Below are positions 32,531-40,705 of a stretch of DNA of 64,000 nucleotides, piece by piece. Position 1 is the first letter of the stretch. Each line of letters opens with the position of its first letter. The position numbers were made by a program, and so were the translations under genes. This stretch comes from DATFDN01 sp035685165 (GTDB lineage: Bacteria; Pseudomonadota; Alphaproteobacteria; Acetobacterales; Acetobacteraceae), in the NCBI GenBank assembly GCA_035685165.1, contig DASRBI010000008.1, positions 124,001-188,000 of the forward strand, in the 5' to 3' direction. Under the pieces are notes generated by a model. The model did no database searches and had not been told where the DNA came from. It saw nothing but the letters and a program-made list of their open reading frames with translations.

Positions 32531-33507
32531 GGATCGGCATTTTCGGCGCCGGCGCGATCGGCGGCTTTCTCGGCGCCAAGCTTGCGATGGCGGGTGCCGA
32601 CGTGACCTTCATCGCGCGCGGGCCGCATCTGGCGGCGATGCAAAAGAACGGCGTGCGCCTGATCAGCGGCGGCGACGAGATCACCGCTCATCCGCGCTGC
32701 GCCGCCGATGCCGGCGAGGCCGGCGTGCAGGATTTCGTCGTCGTGACGCTGAAGGCCCATTCGCTGCCCCTGGCCGCGCCGGAAATCGCGAAGATGATGG
32801 GGCCGGCGAGCGCGCTGGTGACCGGCATCAATGGCATTCCCTACTGGTATTTCTACGGGCTCGACGGGCCACACCGGGACCGGCGCGTGCTGTCGGTCGA
32901 TCCGGGCGGGATGCTGTGGGACGTGTTGCCGCCCGCGCAGGCGATCGGCTGCGTCGTTTATCCCGCCGCCGAGGTGATCGAGCCCGGCGTGATCCGCCAC
33001 ACCTATGGCGACCGCTTCTCGCTCGGCGAGCCCGATGGCGCGCGCACGCCTCGGATCGAGGCGCTGTCGAAGGCGCTGATCGCGGCCGGGCTGAAGGCTC
33101 CCGTGCGCCCCCGCATCCGCGACGAAATCTGGATCAAGCTCTGGGGCAATCTCGCCTTCAACCCGCTCTCGGCGCTGACGATGACGACGCTCGACCGCAT
33201 CACGCAGCGTCCCGATCTGCGCGAGCTGTGCCGGGTGATGATGCTAGAGGCGAAATCGGTCGCCGAGGCGCTCGGCACCCGATTTGCGATCGACGTCGAA
33301 CGGCGCATCGACGGCGCGGCCGAGGTGGGCGAGCACAAGACCTCGATGCTGCAAGATCTCGAACGCGGCCGGCCGATGGAGATCGACGCCCTGCTCGGCG
33401 CTGTCGTGGAGCTGGGCGAGATCGTGGCCCATCCGATGCCGCTCTGCCGCGCCGTGCTCGCCCTGGTGCGCGAACGGGCGCGCCAGGCCGGGTGCTATGA
33501 AGATTAG
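32527..33507 (+). CDS. 2-dehydropantoate 2-reductase family protein (ketopantoate reductase-like)
   Basis: 326 residues. The NADPH-binding Rossmann motif is at the start (FGAGAIGGFLGAKLAMAG), the substrate-site asparagine in TGINGIPYWYF, and the catalytic lysine in IKLWGNLAFNPL near 203. The C-terminal helical domain ends GRPMEIDALLG. PanE reduces ketopantoate to pantoate for CoA synthesis, but this family is paralogue-rich and the gene is coupled (4-bp overlap) to an acyl-CoA ligase. It may therefore reduce another 2-keto or branched acid rather than be the pantothenate enzyme. Confidence 0.82.
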   Translation: MRIGIFGAGAIGGFLGAKLAMAGADVTFIARGPHLAAMQKNGVRLISGGDEITAHPRCAADAGEAGVQDFVVVTLKAHSLPLAAPEIAKMMGPASALVTGINGIPYWYFYGLDGPHRDRRVLSVDPGGMLWDVLPPAQAIGCVVYPAAEVIEPGVIRHTYGDRFSLGEPDGARTPRIEALSKALIAAGLKAPVRPRIRDEIWIKLWGNLAFNPLSALTMTTLDRITQRPDLRELCRVMMLEAKSVAEALGTRFAIDVERRIDGAAEVGEHKTSMLQDLERGRPMEIDALLGAVVELGEIVAHPMPLCRAVLALVRERARQAGCYED

Positions 33508-33615
33508 CGCCGCAGGCGGACACAATTCAGCCTGCGACCGACGACAAAGTGTTTCGCGCATTGCCCGCCTCATGCGGAGGCCCTAAATGCGGGACGAGAA
33601 GGGAACGGAACCACA

Positions 33616-34242
33616 ATGCCCAGCAAGCATCGTCTCATGGCTGGCGGCGGGGCGGCGGCAGCCGCGCTGCTGCTCGCCGGTTGCGCCGTGCAGCCGCCGA
33701 CCGGCCCCACGGTGATGGCGCTTCCGGCGCCGGGCAAGAGCCTCCAAGCCTTCCAGCAGGACGATGCGGCCTGTCGCTACTTCGCCCAGCAGCAGACGGC
33801 CTATCCGGCCGCGGTCGCCGGCGCGAACAACCCGACCGCCAATGGCGCCGTGCTCGGCACGCTCGCCGGCGCCGCCCTCGGCGCAGGGCTTGGGGCGGTG
33901 GCGGGCAACGCGGGCGCGGGTGCCGCGATCGGCGGCGCGACAGGCCTGCTTGGCGGCTCCGCCATCGGCAGCAACCGCGCCGCCGCCTCGCAATATTCTC
34001 TGCAGCAGCAATACAATATCGCCTACACGCAGTGCATGTATTCGCGCGGAAACTCGGTGCGCTCGCCGCCGCCCGGATACAGCTTCGACGGCGGCCCCTA
34101 TTACGGCTATCCCGCCTATCCCTATCCCTATCCCTACGCTTCCGGCTTCTTCGGCCCCAGCGTTTTCATCGCCGGCGGCGGCTACTGGGGCGGCGGCTGG
34201 GGACGCTGGCATGACCATGACGGCTGGGGCTGGCACCGTTAG
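33616..34242 (+). CDS. Glycine-zipper lipoprotein with Tyr/Pro-rich tail
   Basis: 208 residues. A lipobox (LLLAGC, Cys at about 23) predicts an outer- or inner-membrane lipoprotein. A glycine-zipper segment from GTLAGAALGAGLGAVAGNA to GATGLLGGSAIG (about 77-115) could span or line a membrane. The C-terminal third is rich in Tyr, Pro and Gly, with a YPYPYPYASG repeat and a His/Trp-rich end. Function is unknown; glycine-zipper lipoproteins are often envelope stress or assembly proteins. It converges on hdaA, with a 4-bp overlap of the two 3' ends. Confidence 0.7.
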   Translation: MPSKHRLMAGGGAAAAALLLAGCAVQPPTGPTVMALPAPGKSLQAFQQDDAACRYFAQQQTAYPAAVAGANNPTANGAVLGTLAGAALGAGLGAVAGNAGAGAAIGGATGLLGGSAIGSNRAAASQYSLQQQYNIAYTQCMYSRGNSVRSPPPGYSFDGGPYYGYPAYPYPYPYASGFFGPSVFIAGGGYWGGGWGRWHDHDGWGWHR

Positions 34243-34919
34243 CAATCCGGCTGCGCAGCGCCCTCGAACTCCGCCAGAACCGCCGCCGCTACCGCGCGGC
34301 TGACCTTGCCGCCGGCGGCGAGCGAGGCCGCATCCAGCCGCGCCGCCGCCTCGCGCAGCACGGAAGGGCTGCGCGGCAGGCGCAGAAGCAGCCAGTCCTG
34401 AATCGATGCCGCGACGGAGATCTGCCGCTCCGCGAGCAGCCGCCGCAGCAGCACGCGAAGCAGATCATCCTCGGCGGCGTCGATTCGCGCCGCCGGAGTG
34501 GCGCGCAGCCGGCTGCCGAGATCGGGTAGCGTCACTTTCCATCGGCTCGGCGGAAGACGTGCGGCGAGCAGGACCGGCAGGCATTCCTCCGCCGCCGTGT
34601 TGAGCAGATGCAGGAGGCGCCTTTCGTCGGCCAACGCCGCGTCGGCGGCGTCGATCGCGAGCGGCACGCCGACAGGCGCATCCGCCAGGGCGCCCCCTTG
34701 CAGCAGGGCGGCGCCGGCGCGCCGCGCCCAAATGTGCAAGAGGTGCGTCTTCCCGCAGCCCGCCTCGCCCCAAAGCGCGAAGCGCCCAGACGGCCAGTCC
34801 GGCGTGCGCGCGAGCCAGGCACGCGCGGCCTCGTTGGAAGAAGCCGGCACGAACCCGGCTTCCGCATAGTCGGGCCGGTGCAGGAACGGGAGCGGAAGCT
34901 GGGAAGCCCCCCCGTTCAA
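34239..34919 (-). CDS. hdaA: DnaA-homologue regulator HdaA (Hda family)
   Basis: 226 residues. A beta-clamp binding peptide, QLPLPF, is near the N-terminus, followed by an AAA+ module with Walker A GEAGCGKTHL (about 51-60) and an arginine-finger region; there is no DNA-binding domain IV. HdaA with the DNA-loaded clamp stimulates DnaA-ATP hydrolysis and so prevents re-initiation. The only start giving the clamp motif is TTG at 34919, which overlaps the doxX stop as TTGA. The location next to perM, pgsA-like and purMN is conserved in alphaproteobacteria. Confidence 0.85.
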   Translation of the reverse strand: MNGGASQLPLPFLHRPDYAEAGFVPASSNEAARAWLARTPDWPSGRFALWGEAGCGKTHLLHIWARRAGAALLQGGALADAPVGVPLAIDAADAALADERRLLHLLNTAAEECLPVLLAARLPPSRWKVTLPDLGSRLRATPAARIDAAEDDLLRVLLRRLLAERQISVAASIQDWLLLRLPRSPSVLREAAARLDAASLAAGGKVSRAVAAAVLAEFEGAAQPDC

Positions 34920-35293
34920 TCAGCGAGCACCGTGTTGCGGCGGAACAGCAGCCGTCCCAACCCCAGTCGCCCGGCACCGGCGAGCACGAGATACAGGAAG
35001 ACGAAGCAATAGAGGATCGCCGCATCGCCGCCGTTGACCACCGGGAACGGCGAACGCGGGGCATGCGCCATGAAATAGCCAACCGCCATCTCGCCCGAGG
35101 CCAGGAACGCGGCCGGCCGTGTCAAGATGCCAAGGCAAACGAGTGTGCCGCAAACGAACTCGATGCATCCGGCGGCGAGAAGCAGCGGCGGCAGGTGCGC
35201 CGGGTAGGAGGCAACGTGCGGAAACCCGAACAGCTTCGACGTGCCGTGTTCGAGAAAAATCAGCCCGACGACGAAACGCAGCAGGCCGAGCAC
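34916..35293 (-). CDS. DoxX family membrane protein
   Basis: 125 residues with four predicted membrane helices. The DoxX signature is LRFVVGLIFLEHGTSKLFGF at the start, followed by LLLAAGCIEFVCGTLVCLG. DoxX-type proteins are small quinone-interacting or redox-linked membrane proteins of mostly unknown role. The frame opens only with GTG at 35293, with a stop codon 27 codons upstream, so this start is favoured. It sits between perM and hdaA, and its stop overlaps the TTG start of hdaA. Confidence 0.8.
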   Translation of the reverse strand: MLGLLRFVVGLIFLEHGTSKLFGFPHVASYPAHLPPLLLAAGCIEFVCGTLVCLGILTRPAAFLASGEMAVGYFMAHAPRSPFPVVNGGDAAILYCFVFLYLVLAGAGRLGLGRLLFRRNTVLAD

Positions 35294-35332
35294 ATAGGGG
35301 CGAAGTCGGATGATCGTTTTGCGCCTCCATTT

Positions 35333-36547
35333 TCATGGTGCGGCCGGCGGATCGAGATATAGCGGGCTGCGGAGATAGCGCCGGATCCAATACCGGCATA
35401 GCACCCCGATCGTCGCCGCGGCCGGCACCGCGAGCATCACACCGAGGAAGCCGAACGCGGCCCCGCCGGCGAACAATGCGAATATAACCCAGACCGCCGG
35501 CAACTCCACCCGGTCGCCGAGAAATCTCGGGTAGATCACGTAGCCTTCAAGTAGCTGCCCGACGATCAGGACGCAGCACACCACGATCACGCCGCGCCAG
35601 CTCGGGAACTGCGCGAGGGCGAGCCCGATCGCGGTGACGCCGCCGGTGATCGATCCGACATAGGGAATGAACGACAGCACGCCCGCCGCCATGCCGACGA
35701 TCAGCCCGAGATCAAGGCCGGCGAAGGTCAGCGCCAAGGCGTAATAGACCGCGAGCAGCACGCAGCACATCGCCTGCCCGCGCACCCAGGCCGAGAGGAT
35801 GCGATCCACCTCGCGCGCTTGCGCGCGGATCGTTCCGGCGTAGCGGCGCGGCAGCCAGGCGTTCAGCTTGCCGATGATGCGCGGCCAGTCGCGCAGCAGA
35901 TAGAAGGCGACCACCGGCGTCACGACCGCCAGCGAGAGCACGTTGAAGATGGCGAACCCGCTGCCGATCAGGCCGGTAAGCGTCGCGAACAGGAAGCTCA
36001 GCATGTTGCCGGCCTGGCTGCTGACCAGATCGCGCAGCTTGTCGTTCACCACGTCGGGGCCGAACCGCTGCTGCAATTCAGTGATCGAGCTCGCCGCCCA
36101 GGCCTGGACCAGGTGCACGTATTGCGGGATGCGGCCGATGAACAGCCCGACCTGCGAGACGAGCAGCGGATAGAGCAGGAGCGCGAACAGCAGCACCGCC
36201 GCGAGCAGCGCGAGGATCAGCAGCAGCGCGGCGAACCCGCGCGGCACCCCGACCCGGGTCAGCCTGCCGGCCAGCGGATCGAGCGTGTAGGCGAGCACCG
36301 CGGCGGCGACGAAGGGGGCGAGGATCCCGCCAAACAGATGCAGCGCCAGCAGCGCCACCAGCACGAGCCCGATCGCGAGCGCAAGACGCTGGCCGCGCGT
36401 GCCGCGCGGCAGGCTGAGCGGGCCGGGTTCGCTCGCCTCCGTCTCCCGCGCCACGGGCTCGGCCGTCGCGCCCGGGACCGGCGGCGCCAGCAGATCGTCG
36501 GCAATGGCCGCCGCCTGGGCCGGATCGCGCCGCAGCATCAGCCGCAT
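35333..36547 (-). CDS. AI-2E family transporter (PerM-like)
   Basis: 404 residues. After a proline-rich cytoplasmic N-terminus of about 45 residues come roughly eight membrane segments and a long soluble stretch between helices, as in the PerM/TqsA/AI-2E family. Conserved pieces are VVTPVVAFYLLRDWPRI, FAGLDLGLIVGMAAGVLSFIPYVGS, and FLGDRVELPAVWVIFALFAG. Members export or exchange small solutes; the name from autoinducer-2 export does not show this one's substrate. I used ATG at 36547; earlier starts overlap the pgsA-like gene. It is 13 bp downstream of that gene, clearly cotranscribed. Confidence 0.82.
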   Translation of the reverse strand: MRLMLRRDPAQAAAIADDLLAPPVPGATAEPVARETEASEPGPLSLPRGTRGQRLALAIGLVLVALLALHLFGGILAPFVAAAVLAYTLDPLAGRLTRVGVPRGFAALLLILALLAAVLLFALLLYPLLVSQVGLFIGRIPQYVHLVQAWAASSITELQQRFGPDVVNDKLRDLVSSQAGNMLSFLFATLTGLIGSGFAIFNVLSLAVVTPVVAFYLLRDWPRIIGKLNAWLPRRYAGTIRAQAREVDRILSAWVRGQAMCCVLLAVYYALALTFAGLDLGLIVGMAAGVLSFIPYVGSITGGVTAIGLALAQFPSWRGVIVVCCVLIVGQLLEGYVIYPRFLGDRVELPAVWVIFALFAGGAAFGFLGVMLAVPAAATIGVLCRYWIRRYLRSPLYLDPPAAP

Positions 36548-36560
36548 CAGGCCGCCCCCC

Positions 36561-37112
36561 CTAGCCCCCGTGGGCTGCGCGCCAGACATAAGCCACCCCC
36601 GAAGCAAGCGTCGTCGCCGCCACCGCCCAGCTCAAGGCGGCACAGGCGGCGTCGGCGGCCGGGCCGGCGATCCCGAACCCGGCCAGGAACAACGTGAGGG
36701 CGACCAGCACGATCTGCAACACGGTATTGATCTTTGATACGAAGAGCGGACGGATCGTGAGTGGATGCCCGAGCAGGCCGAGCACCAGCACCCCGCCCAC
36801 GATCACCAGGTCGCGGAACACGACCAGGGTGGCAAGCCACCCCGGCAGCGCGCCGACCGCGGCCAGCGTGACGTACATGGTCACGATCAGCGCCTTGTCG
36901 GCGACCGGATCGAGCATCGCGCCGAGCCGGCTGCCTCCGCCCGAACGGCGCGCAAGCCAGCCGTCCACCGCGTCCGAGACGCCGGCGGCGACGAACAGCC
37001 CGAACGCCGTCGCGAGCGCGCGGTCAATGATCAGCCAGAAAGCGAGCGGCACCGCGCAAAGCCGCGCCAGCGTGATGAGATTGGGGACGCTGAGGAGGCC
37101 GGCGGACTGCAT
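36561..37112 (-). CDS. CDP-alcohol phosphatidyltransferase family protein (PgsA-like)
   Basis: 183 residues with about five membrane helices. The full family motif is present, DAVDGWLARRSGGGSRLGAM then LDPVADKA, that is D-x2-DG-x2-AR-x8-G-x3-D-x3-D with its two metal sites. It joins a CDP-diacylglycerol to a small alcohol such as glycerol-3-phosphate in phospholipid synthesis. The opening SVPNLITLARLCAVPLAFW fits PgsA or a cardiolipin-synthase type; the alcohol is not certain. ATG at 37112 begins just before the first conserved helix. It is divergent from purM, 150 bp away. Confidence 0.85.
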   Translation of the reverse strand: MQSAGLLSVPNLITLARLCAVPLAFWLIIDRALATAFGLFVAAGVSDAVDGWLARRSGGGSRLGAMLDPVADKALIVTMYVTLAAVGALPGWLATLVVFRDLVIVGGVLVLGLLGHPLTIRPLFVSKINTVLQIVLVALTLFLAGFGIAGPAADAACAALSWAVAATTLASGVAYVWRAAHGG

Positions 37113-37262
37113 GGCTGGCGCGGGAAACCCGTCGCCGGGCGGGCTCCCGCGCCGTTGCGCGCCGTCCGGGCCTATGGTTGTGTCCGCCACGCTTTGACCG
37201 CCTTGCACGCCCGGCGCCGACGCGGGGCTTCGCCGCCAAGGCCTAGCGTATCGAGGGCCAGC

Positions 37263-38330
37263 ATGACCAGTGGCGCGACCGGGCCGGGTATGAGCTACCG
37301 CGAGGCCGGCGTTGATATTGATGCCGGCGAGGCGCTGGTGGAAGCGATCAAGCCGCTGGCGCGCGCCACCGCGCGCCCCGGGACGCTCGGCGGGCTCGGA
37401 GGCTTCGGCGCGTTGTTCGACCCGAAAGCCGCGGGCTTCGCCGATCCGGTGCTGGTGGCGACCACCGACGGCGTGGGCACCAAACTGAAGATCGCGATCG
37501 AGACCGGACTGCACGATGGCGTCGGCATCGACCTCGTGGCCATGTGCGTGAACGACCTCGTGGTGCAGGGCGCGGAGCCGCTGTTCTTTCTTGACTACTT
37601 CGCGACCGGCAAGCTGGACCTCGATACCGCCCGCGCGGTGATCGCCGGCATCGCCGCGGGCTGCGCGCAAGCCGGCTGCGCGCTGATCGGCGGGGAAACC
37701 GCCGAGATGCCTGGCATGTACGCCGCGCAGGACTACGACCTGGCCGGGTTTGCGGTCGGCGCGGCGGAACGCGGCCGGCTGCTGCCGCTGAACGTCGCGG
37801 CAGGCGATGACGTGCTCGGGCTCGCCAGCAGCGGCGTCCATTCGAACGCCTTCGCGCTTGTGCGCCGGGTGGTCGCTGCCTCCGGGCTCGCCTGGACGGC
37901 ACCGGCCCCGTTTGCGCCGGAGCAGAGTCTCGCCGCCGCGCTGCTCACGCCGACGCGGATCTATGTCGGCGCGGTCCTCAAGCTGCACCAAGCCGGTCTG
38001 CTGAAGGCCGCCGCCCACATCACGGGCGGCGGGCTGCCGGGCAATCTGCCGCGCGTGCTGCCGCCCGGGGTCGCCGCGGCGCTGACGCCCGCATGGCGCG
38101 TGCCGCCGGTCTTCGGATGGCTCGCGGCAACCGGCCGGATCGCGCCCGGGGAGATGCTGCGGGTTTTCAACTGCGGCGTCGGCATGGCCCTCGTGGTCAG
38201 CGACGCCGAAGCGGCGACCGCGCTCCTGCAAGCGGAGGGCGAGACGGTCTTGCCACTCGGCCGGATCGTGCAGGCCGACGGTCCCGCCGCCGTACGCATC
38301 GATCTCCCGCCGGGCTGGCCCGCCCAATGA
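37263..38330 (+). CDS. purM: Phosphoribosylformylglycinamidine cyclo-ligase
   Basis: 355 residues, the normal length. This ATP-dependent enzyme closes the imidazole ring, making aminoimidazole ribotide from FGAM, step five of purine synthesis. Motifs: YREAGVDIDAG, the ATTDGVGTKLKIA nucleotide-binding loop, VNDLVVQGAEPLFFLDY, IGGETAEMPGMY, and the FNCGVGMALVV segment of the C-terminal domain. GAGGG lies shortly upstream of ATG 37263. The stop overlaps the purN start (ATGA), so the two purine genes are coupled. Confidence 0.95.
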   Translation: MTSGATGPGMSYREAGVDIDAGEALVEAIKPLARATARPGTLGGLGGFGALFDPKAAGFADPVLVATTDGVGTKLKIAIETGLHDGVGIDLVAMCVNDLVVQGAEPLFFLDYFATGKLDLDTARAVIAGIAAGCAQAGCALIGGETAEMPGMYAAQDYDLAGFAVGAAERGRLLPLNVAAGDDVLGLASSGVHSNAFALVRRVVAASGLAWTAPAPFAPEQSLAAALLTPTRIYVGAVLKLHQAGLLKAAAHITGGGLPGNLPRVLPPGVAAALTPAWRVPPVFGWLAATGRIAPGEMLRVFNCGVGMALVVSDAEAATALLQAEGETVLPLGRIVQADGPAAVRIDLPPGWPAQ

Positions 38331-38968
38331 GGCGCCGCGTCGCCGTGCTGATCAGCGGCCGGGGCTCCAACATGGCGGCGCTGCTCGCCGCGGCGGCACA
38401 TCCCGACTATCCCGCCGAGATCGCGCTCGTGCTCTCCAACGTGCCGGCCGCGCCGGGCCTCGATCTGGCCCGCCGCGCCGGGGTGGCCAGCGCCGTCGTC
38501 GACCACCGCCCCTTTCGCGGCGACCGCGCGGCCCACGAGGCGGCCATCGACGCCGCACTGCGCGAGCGGGGGATCGAGCTCGTCTGCCTCGCCGGCTACA
38601 TGCGCCTGCTCACGCCCTTTCTGGTGGACCGCTGGGCCGGGCGGATGCTGAACATCCACCCGAGCCTGCTGCCCGCGTTCCCGGGCCTTCACACCCATGC
38701 GCGCGCGCTTGCGGCGGGCGTGGCCCTGCACGGCTGCACGGTTCACCTCGTCACGCACGCAACCGACGCCGGGCCGATTCTCGCCCAGGCCGCCGTGCCG
38801 GTTCTGCCGGGCGACGACGAAGCGACGCTTGCCGCCCGTGTGCTCGCGCAGGAGCACCGTATCTACAAGCTCGCCCTGGCGATGGTCGCAGGCAGCGCGC
38901 CGCCGCCGCGCCCGGCGCCGCAGACAGCGTTCTGCAACCCCTTGCCGGTCGGCCCGTGGGGTGAATAG
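38327..38968 (+). CDS. purN: Phosphoribosylglycinamide formyltransferase
   Basis: 213 residues. PurN transfers a formyl group from 10-formyltetrahydrofolate to glycinamide ribotide. The P-loop-like phosphate site is VLISGRGSNMAALL, and the catalytic Asn-His-Asp set is visible in MLNIHPSLLPAFPG (Asn and His near 106-108) and THATDAGPIL (Asp near 144). The last 25 residues are proline-rich and variable. It follows purM with a 4-bp overlap. Confidence 0.95.
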   Translation: MRRRVAVLISGRGSNMAALLAAAAHPDYPAEIALVLSNVPAAPGLDLARRAGVASAVVDHRPFRGDRAAHEAAIDAALRERGIELVCLAGYMRLLTPFLVDRWAGRMLNIHPSLLPAFPGLHTHARALAAGVALHGCTVHLVTHATDAGPILAQAAVPVLPGDDEATLAARVLAQEHRIYKLALAMVAGSAPPPRPAPQTAFCNPLPVGPWGE

Positions 38969-39008
38969 AAGCGTTCCCGAGCGGATGGAATTACGGGAAG
39001 TCAGGAAC

Positions 39009-39170
39009 ATGGACATGGCACAGGCGCCGACCCGGTTCGGGGGGCCGGTCTCCGAGGAGGAGTTCCTGGCCGACCGGCAGCGCTTCTGGTTCGGCTTCAC
39101 CAAATTCACGATGGGCACAGCGATCGCGATCGCCGTGCTGCTGATCCTGCTGGCGGTGTTTTTGGTCTGA
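39009..39170 (+). CDS. aa3-type cytochrome c oxidase subunit IV
   Basis: 53-residue single-helix membrane protein. EEFLADRQRFWFGFTKFTMG then GTAIAIAVLLILLAVFLV matches the small bacterial aa3 oxidase subunit IV family, which has a short cytoplasmic N-terminus, the WxGFTK-type turn and one helix at the very end. Main oxidase subunits are not in the window. The start may be ATG 39009 or ATG 39015; AGGA lies a few bases ahead. It ends three bases before the converging VOC gene. Confidence 0.75.
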   Translation: MDMAQAPTRFGGPVSEEEFLADRQRFWFGFTKFTMGTAIAIAVLLILLAVFLV

Positions 39171-39173
39171 CGT

Positions 39174-39602
39174 TCAGGCGTTCGGCCACAGCCCGGGCGT
39201 CGCGATCTCGATTGAGTGTCCGTCGGGATCGCGGACATAGAGGCTGGTGCCGCCACGCGGCCAGCGCACCCGGCTCTCGATCGGCACGGTCTCGCGCGCC
39301 AGATGCGCCTCCCAGGCGGCAAGCTCGCCGAAGGGCATGCTGAAGCAAAGATGCAGCGCACCTGAGCCGTGATGCGGCGGGATCGTGCCGCCATTGGGCG
39401 CGGGCGCCGGCGTATCAGTGGCGCCTTGCTGAAACAGCAGCAGCACCTGTCCGCCCGGCACGCCGAGCGCCGCCATCCGTCCGTCATGCACGAACAGCTC
39501 AAAGCCGAACAGCCGCTGATAGAACGCCAGCGCGCGGTCGAGATCGCTGACGTAGAGAGACGATTCGAGAATGCCGGAGGTGCGGGGGAGCGCGCCTGCC
39601 AT
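39174..39602 (-). CDS. VOC family protein (glyoxalase/dioxygenase superfamily)
   Basis: 142 residues with two beta-alpha-beta-beta-beta units. SLYVSDLDRALAFYQRLFGF opens the fold, HLCFSMPFGELAAWEAHL is the second unit, and SLYVRDPDGHSIEIATPGLW ends it, with the metal-binding glutamate in SIEI and the likely histidine in ALHLCF. Members include glyoxalase I, extradiol dioxygenases and epimerases. It is the last gene of the catabolic operon that runs from 48051, so a role in that pathway, for instance as isomerase or lactone opener, is possible but unproven. Confidence 0.82.
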   Translation of the reverse strand: MAGALPRTSGILESSLYVSDLDRALAFYQRLFGFELFVHDGRMAALGVPGGQVLLLFQQGATDTPAPAPNGGTIPPHHGSGALHLCFSMPFGELAAWEAHLARETVPIESRVRWPRGGTSLYVRDPDGHSIEIATPGLWPNA

Positions 39603-39631
39603 CGGCCGTCCTCCGCCCCTCCGTTCGATCC

Positions 39632-40681
39632 TCAGCTGTTCGGCCCGCGCTCCATCGACACTGGCTGCCAGCGGCGCAGCGTGGTGTTTTGCAGCACCGC
39701 CGGGTTGACGCAGCTCATCGGCCAGCGGCCGGTGAGCGTCAGCCCGAGCTCGCGCCCGGCATGACGCTTGCGCGCCGGATCGAAGCGCGACGAGGCCGAA
39801 GCGTTGTGCGGCGACAGGGTAACGTTGCCCATCTTGAGCAGCGGGTTGTTGTTGCCGGGCGGCTCGGTCTCCAGCACGTCGAGCGCGGCGTGCGCGATCC
39901 AGCCCTCCTCCAGCGCCTTGATCAGCCCGGCCTCTTGAACCGTCGGCCCGCGCCCGGTGTTGACGAAGATGGCGGTCTTTTTCATCTGCCGGAAGTGCTC
40001 CTCGCGCAGCATCCCCTCCGCCTCGGGCGTGGCGGGCGCGTGCATGGAGACGAAATCGGACTGCGCCAGCACCTCCTCGAGCGTCGCCGGCAGCACGCCG
40101 TGCTCGATCATGACCAGCTCCTCAATGAACGGGTCATAGGCCATTAGCCGCAATCCGAACGGCTTCGCGCGCCGCGCGACCGCGCGCGCCACATGGCCGA
40201 AGGCGATGAATCCGAGCGTCAGCCCCATGAGCCGGGGAATTTTGAGAAGCGCCGGCCTGCCCTCGCTCCAGCGCCCCTCGCGCACCATCTGGTCCTGCTC
40301 GATCACGCGCCGGTGCCCCGCGAGCAGCAGGGCCATCGCATGATCGGCCACTTCGTCGATGAACGTGTCCGGGCAGTTGGTGACGGGGATGCCGCGCGCG
40401 GTCGCGGCCTTCACATCAACGCTGTCCACGCCTACCGAGCCCAGCGCGATGTGCCGGCACTTCTCCAGCCCGTCGATGATCGCCTTGGTGAAGCGGATAC
40501 CCTTCGCGTATACCGCGTCGGCGTCGCGCGCGAACTTGATGAACCCGGCCTCGTCGGTCGGGCCTTCGACGATCTCCGCGTCGGCCCCCATGTCGCGGAT
40601 GCCGGCCATTTCGTGCTCGTAGCCGCCGCCCGCAACGGTGAAGCTCGCCCCGGCGGGCGTCGCGATCTTGAACTTTGCCAC
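39632..40681 (-). CDS. D-2-hydroxyacid dehydrogenase family protein
   Basis: 349 residues. The catalytic triad is visible: Arg in INTGRGP-type VNTGRGPTVQEAG, Glu in DVLETEPPG, and His in LSPHNASAS. The NAD motif, usually GxGxxG, reads LGFIAFGHVARAVA, so two of the glycines are alanine, a variant found in one subclade of the family. The reaction is NAD(P)-linked interconversion of a 2-keto acid and a D-2-hydroxyacid. It sits 24 bp after the enolase-superfamily gene and before the VOC gene, in the sugar-type transporter operon, hinting at a 2-keto acid intermediate. Confidence 0.83.
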   Translation of the reverse strand: MAKFKIATPAGASFTVAGGGYEHEMAGIRDMGADAEIVEGPTDEAGFIKFARDADAVYAKGIRFTKAIIDGLEKCRHIALGSVGVDSVDVKAATARGIPVTNCPDTFIDEVADHAMALLLAGHRRVIEQDQMVREGRWSEGRPALLKIPRLMGLTLGFIAFGHVARAVARRAKPFGLRLMAYDPFIEELVMIEHGVLPATLEEVLAQSDFVSMHAPATPEAEGMLREEHFRQMKKTAIFVNTGRGPTVQEAGLIKALEEGWIAHAALDVLETEPPGNNNPLLKMGNVTLSPHNASASSRFDPARKRHAGRELGLTLTGRWPMSCVNPAVLQNTTLRRWQPVSMERGPNS

Positions 40682-40705
40682 GTCTTCCTTCCCCTTCGCT
40701 TCGGC

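Noticed and set aside
32527..33507. Firm assignment as panE
   Set aside because: No other pantothenate gene is nearby, and coupling to an acyl-CoA ligase suggests a paralogue with another substrate.
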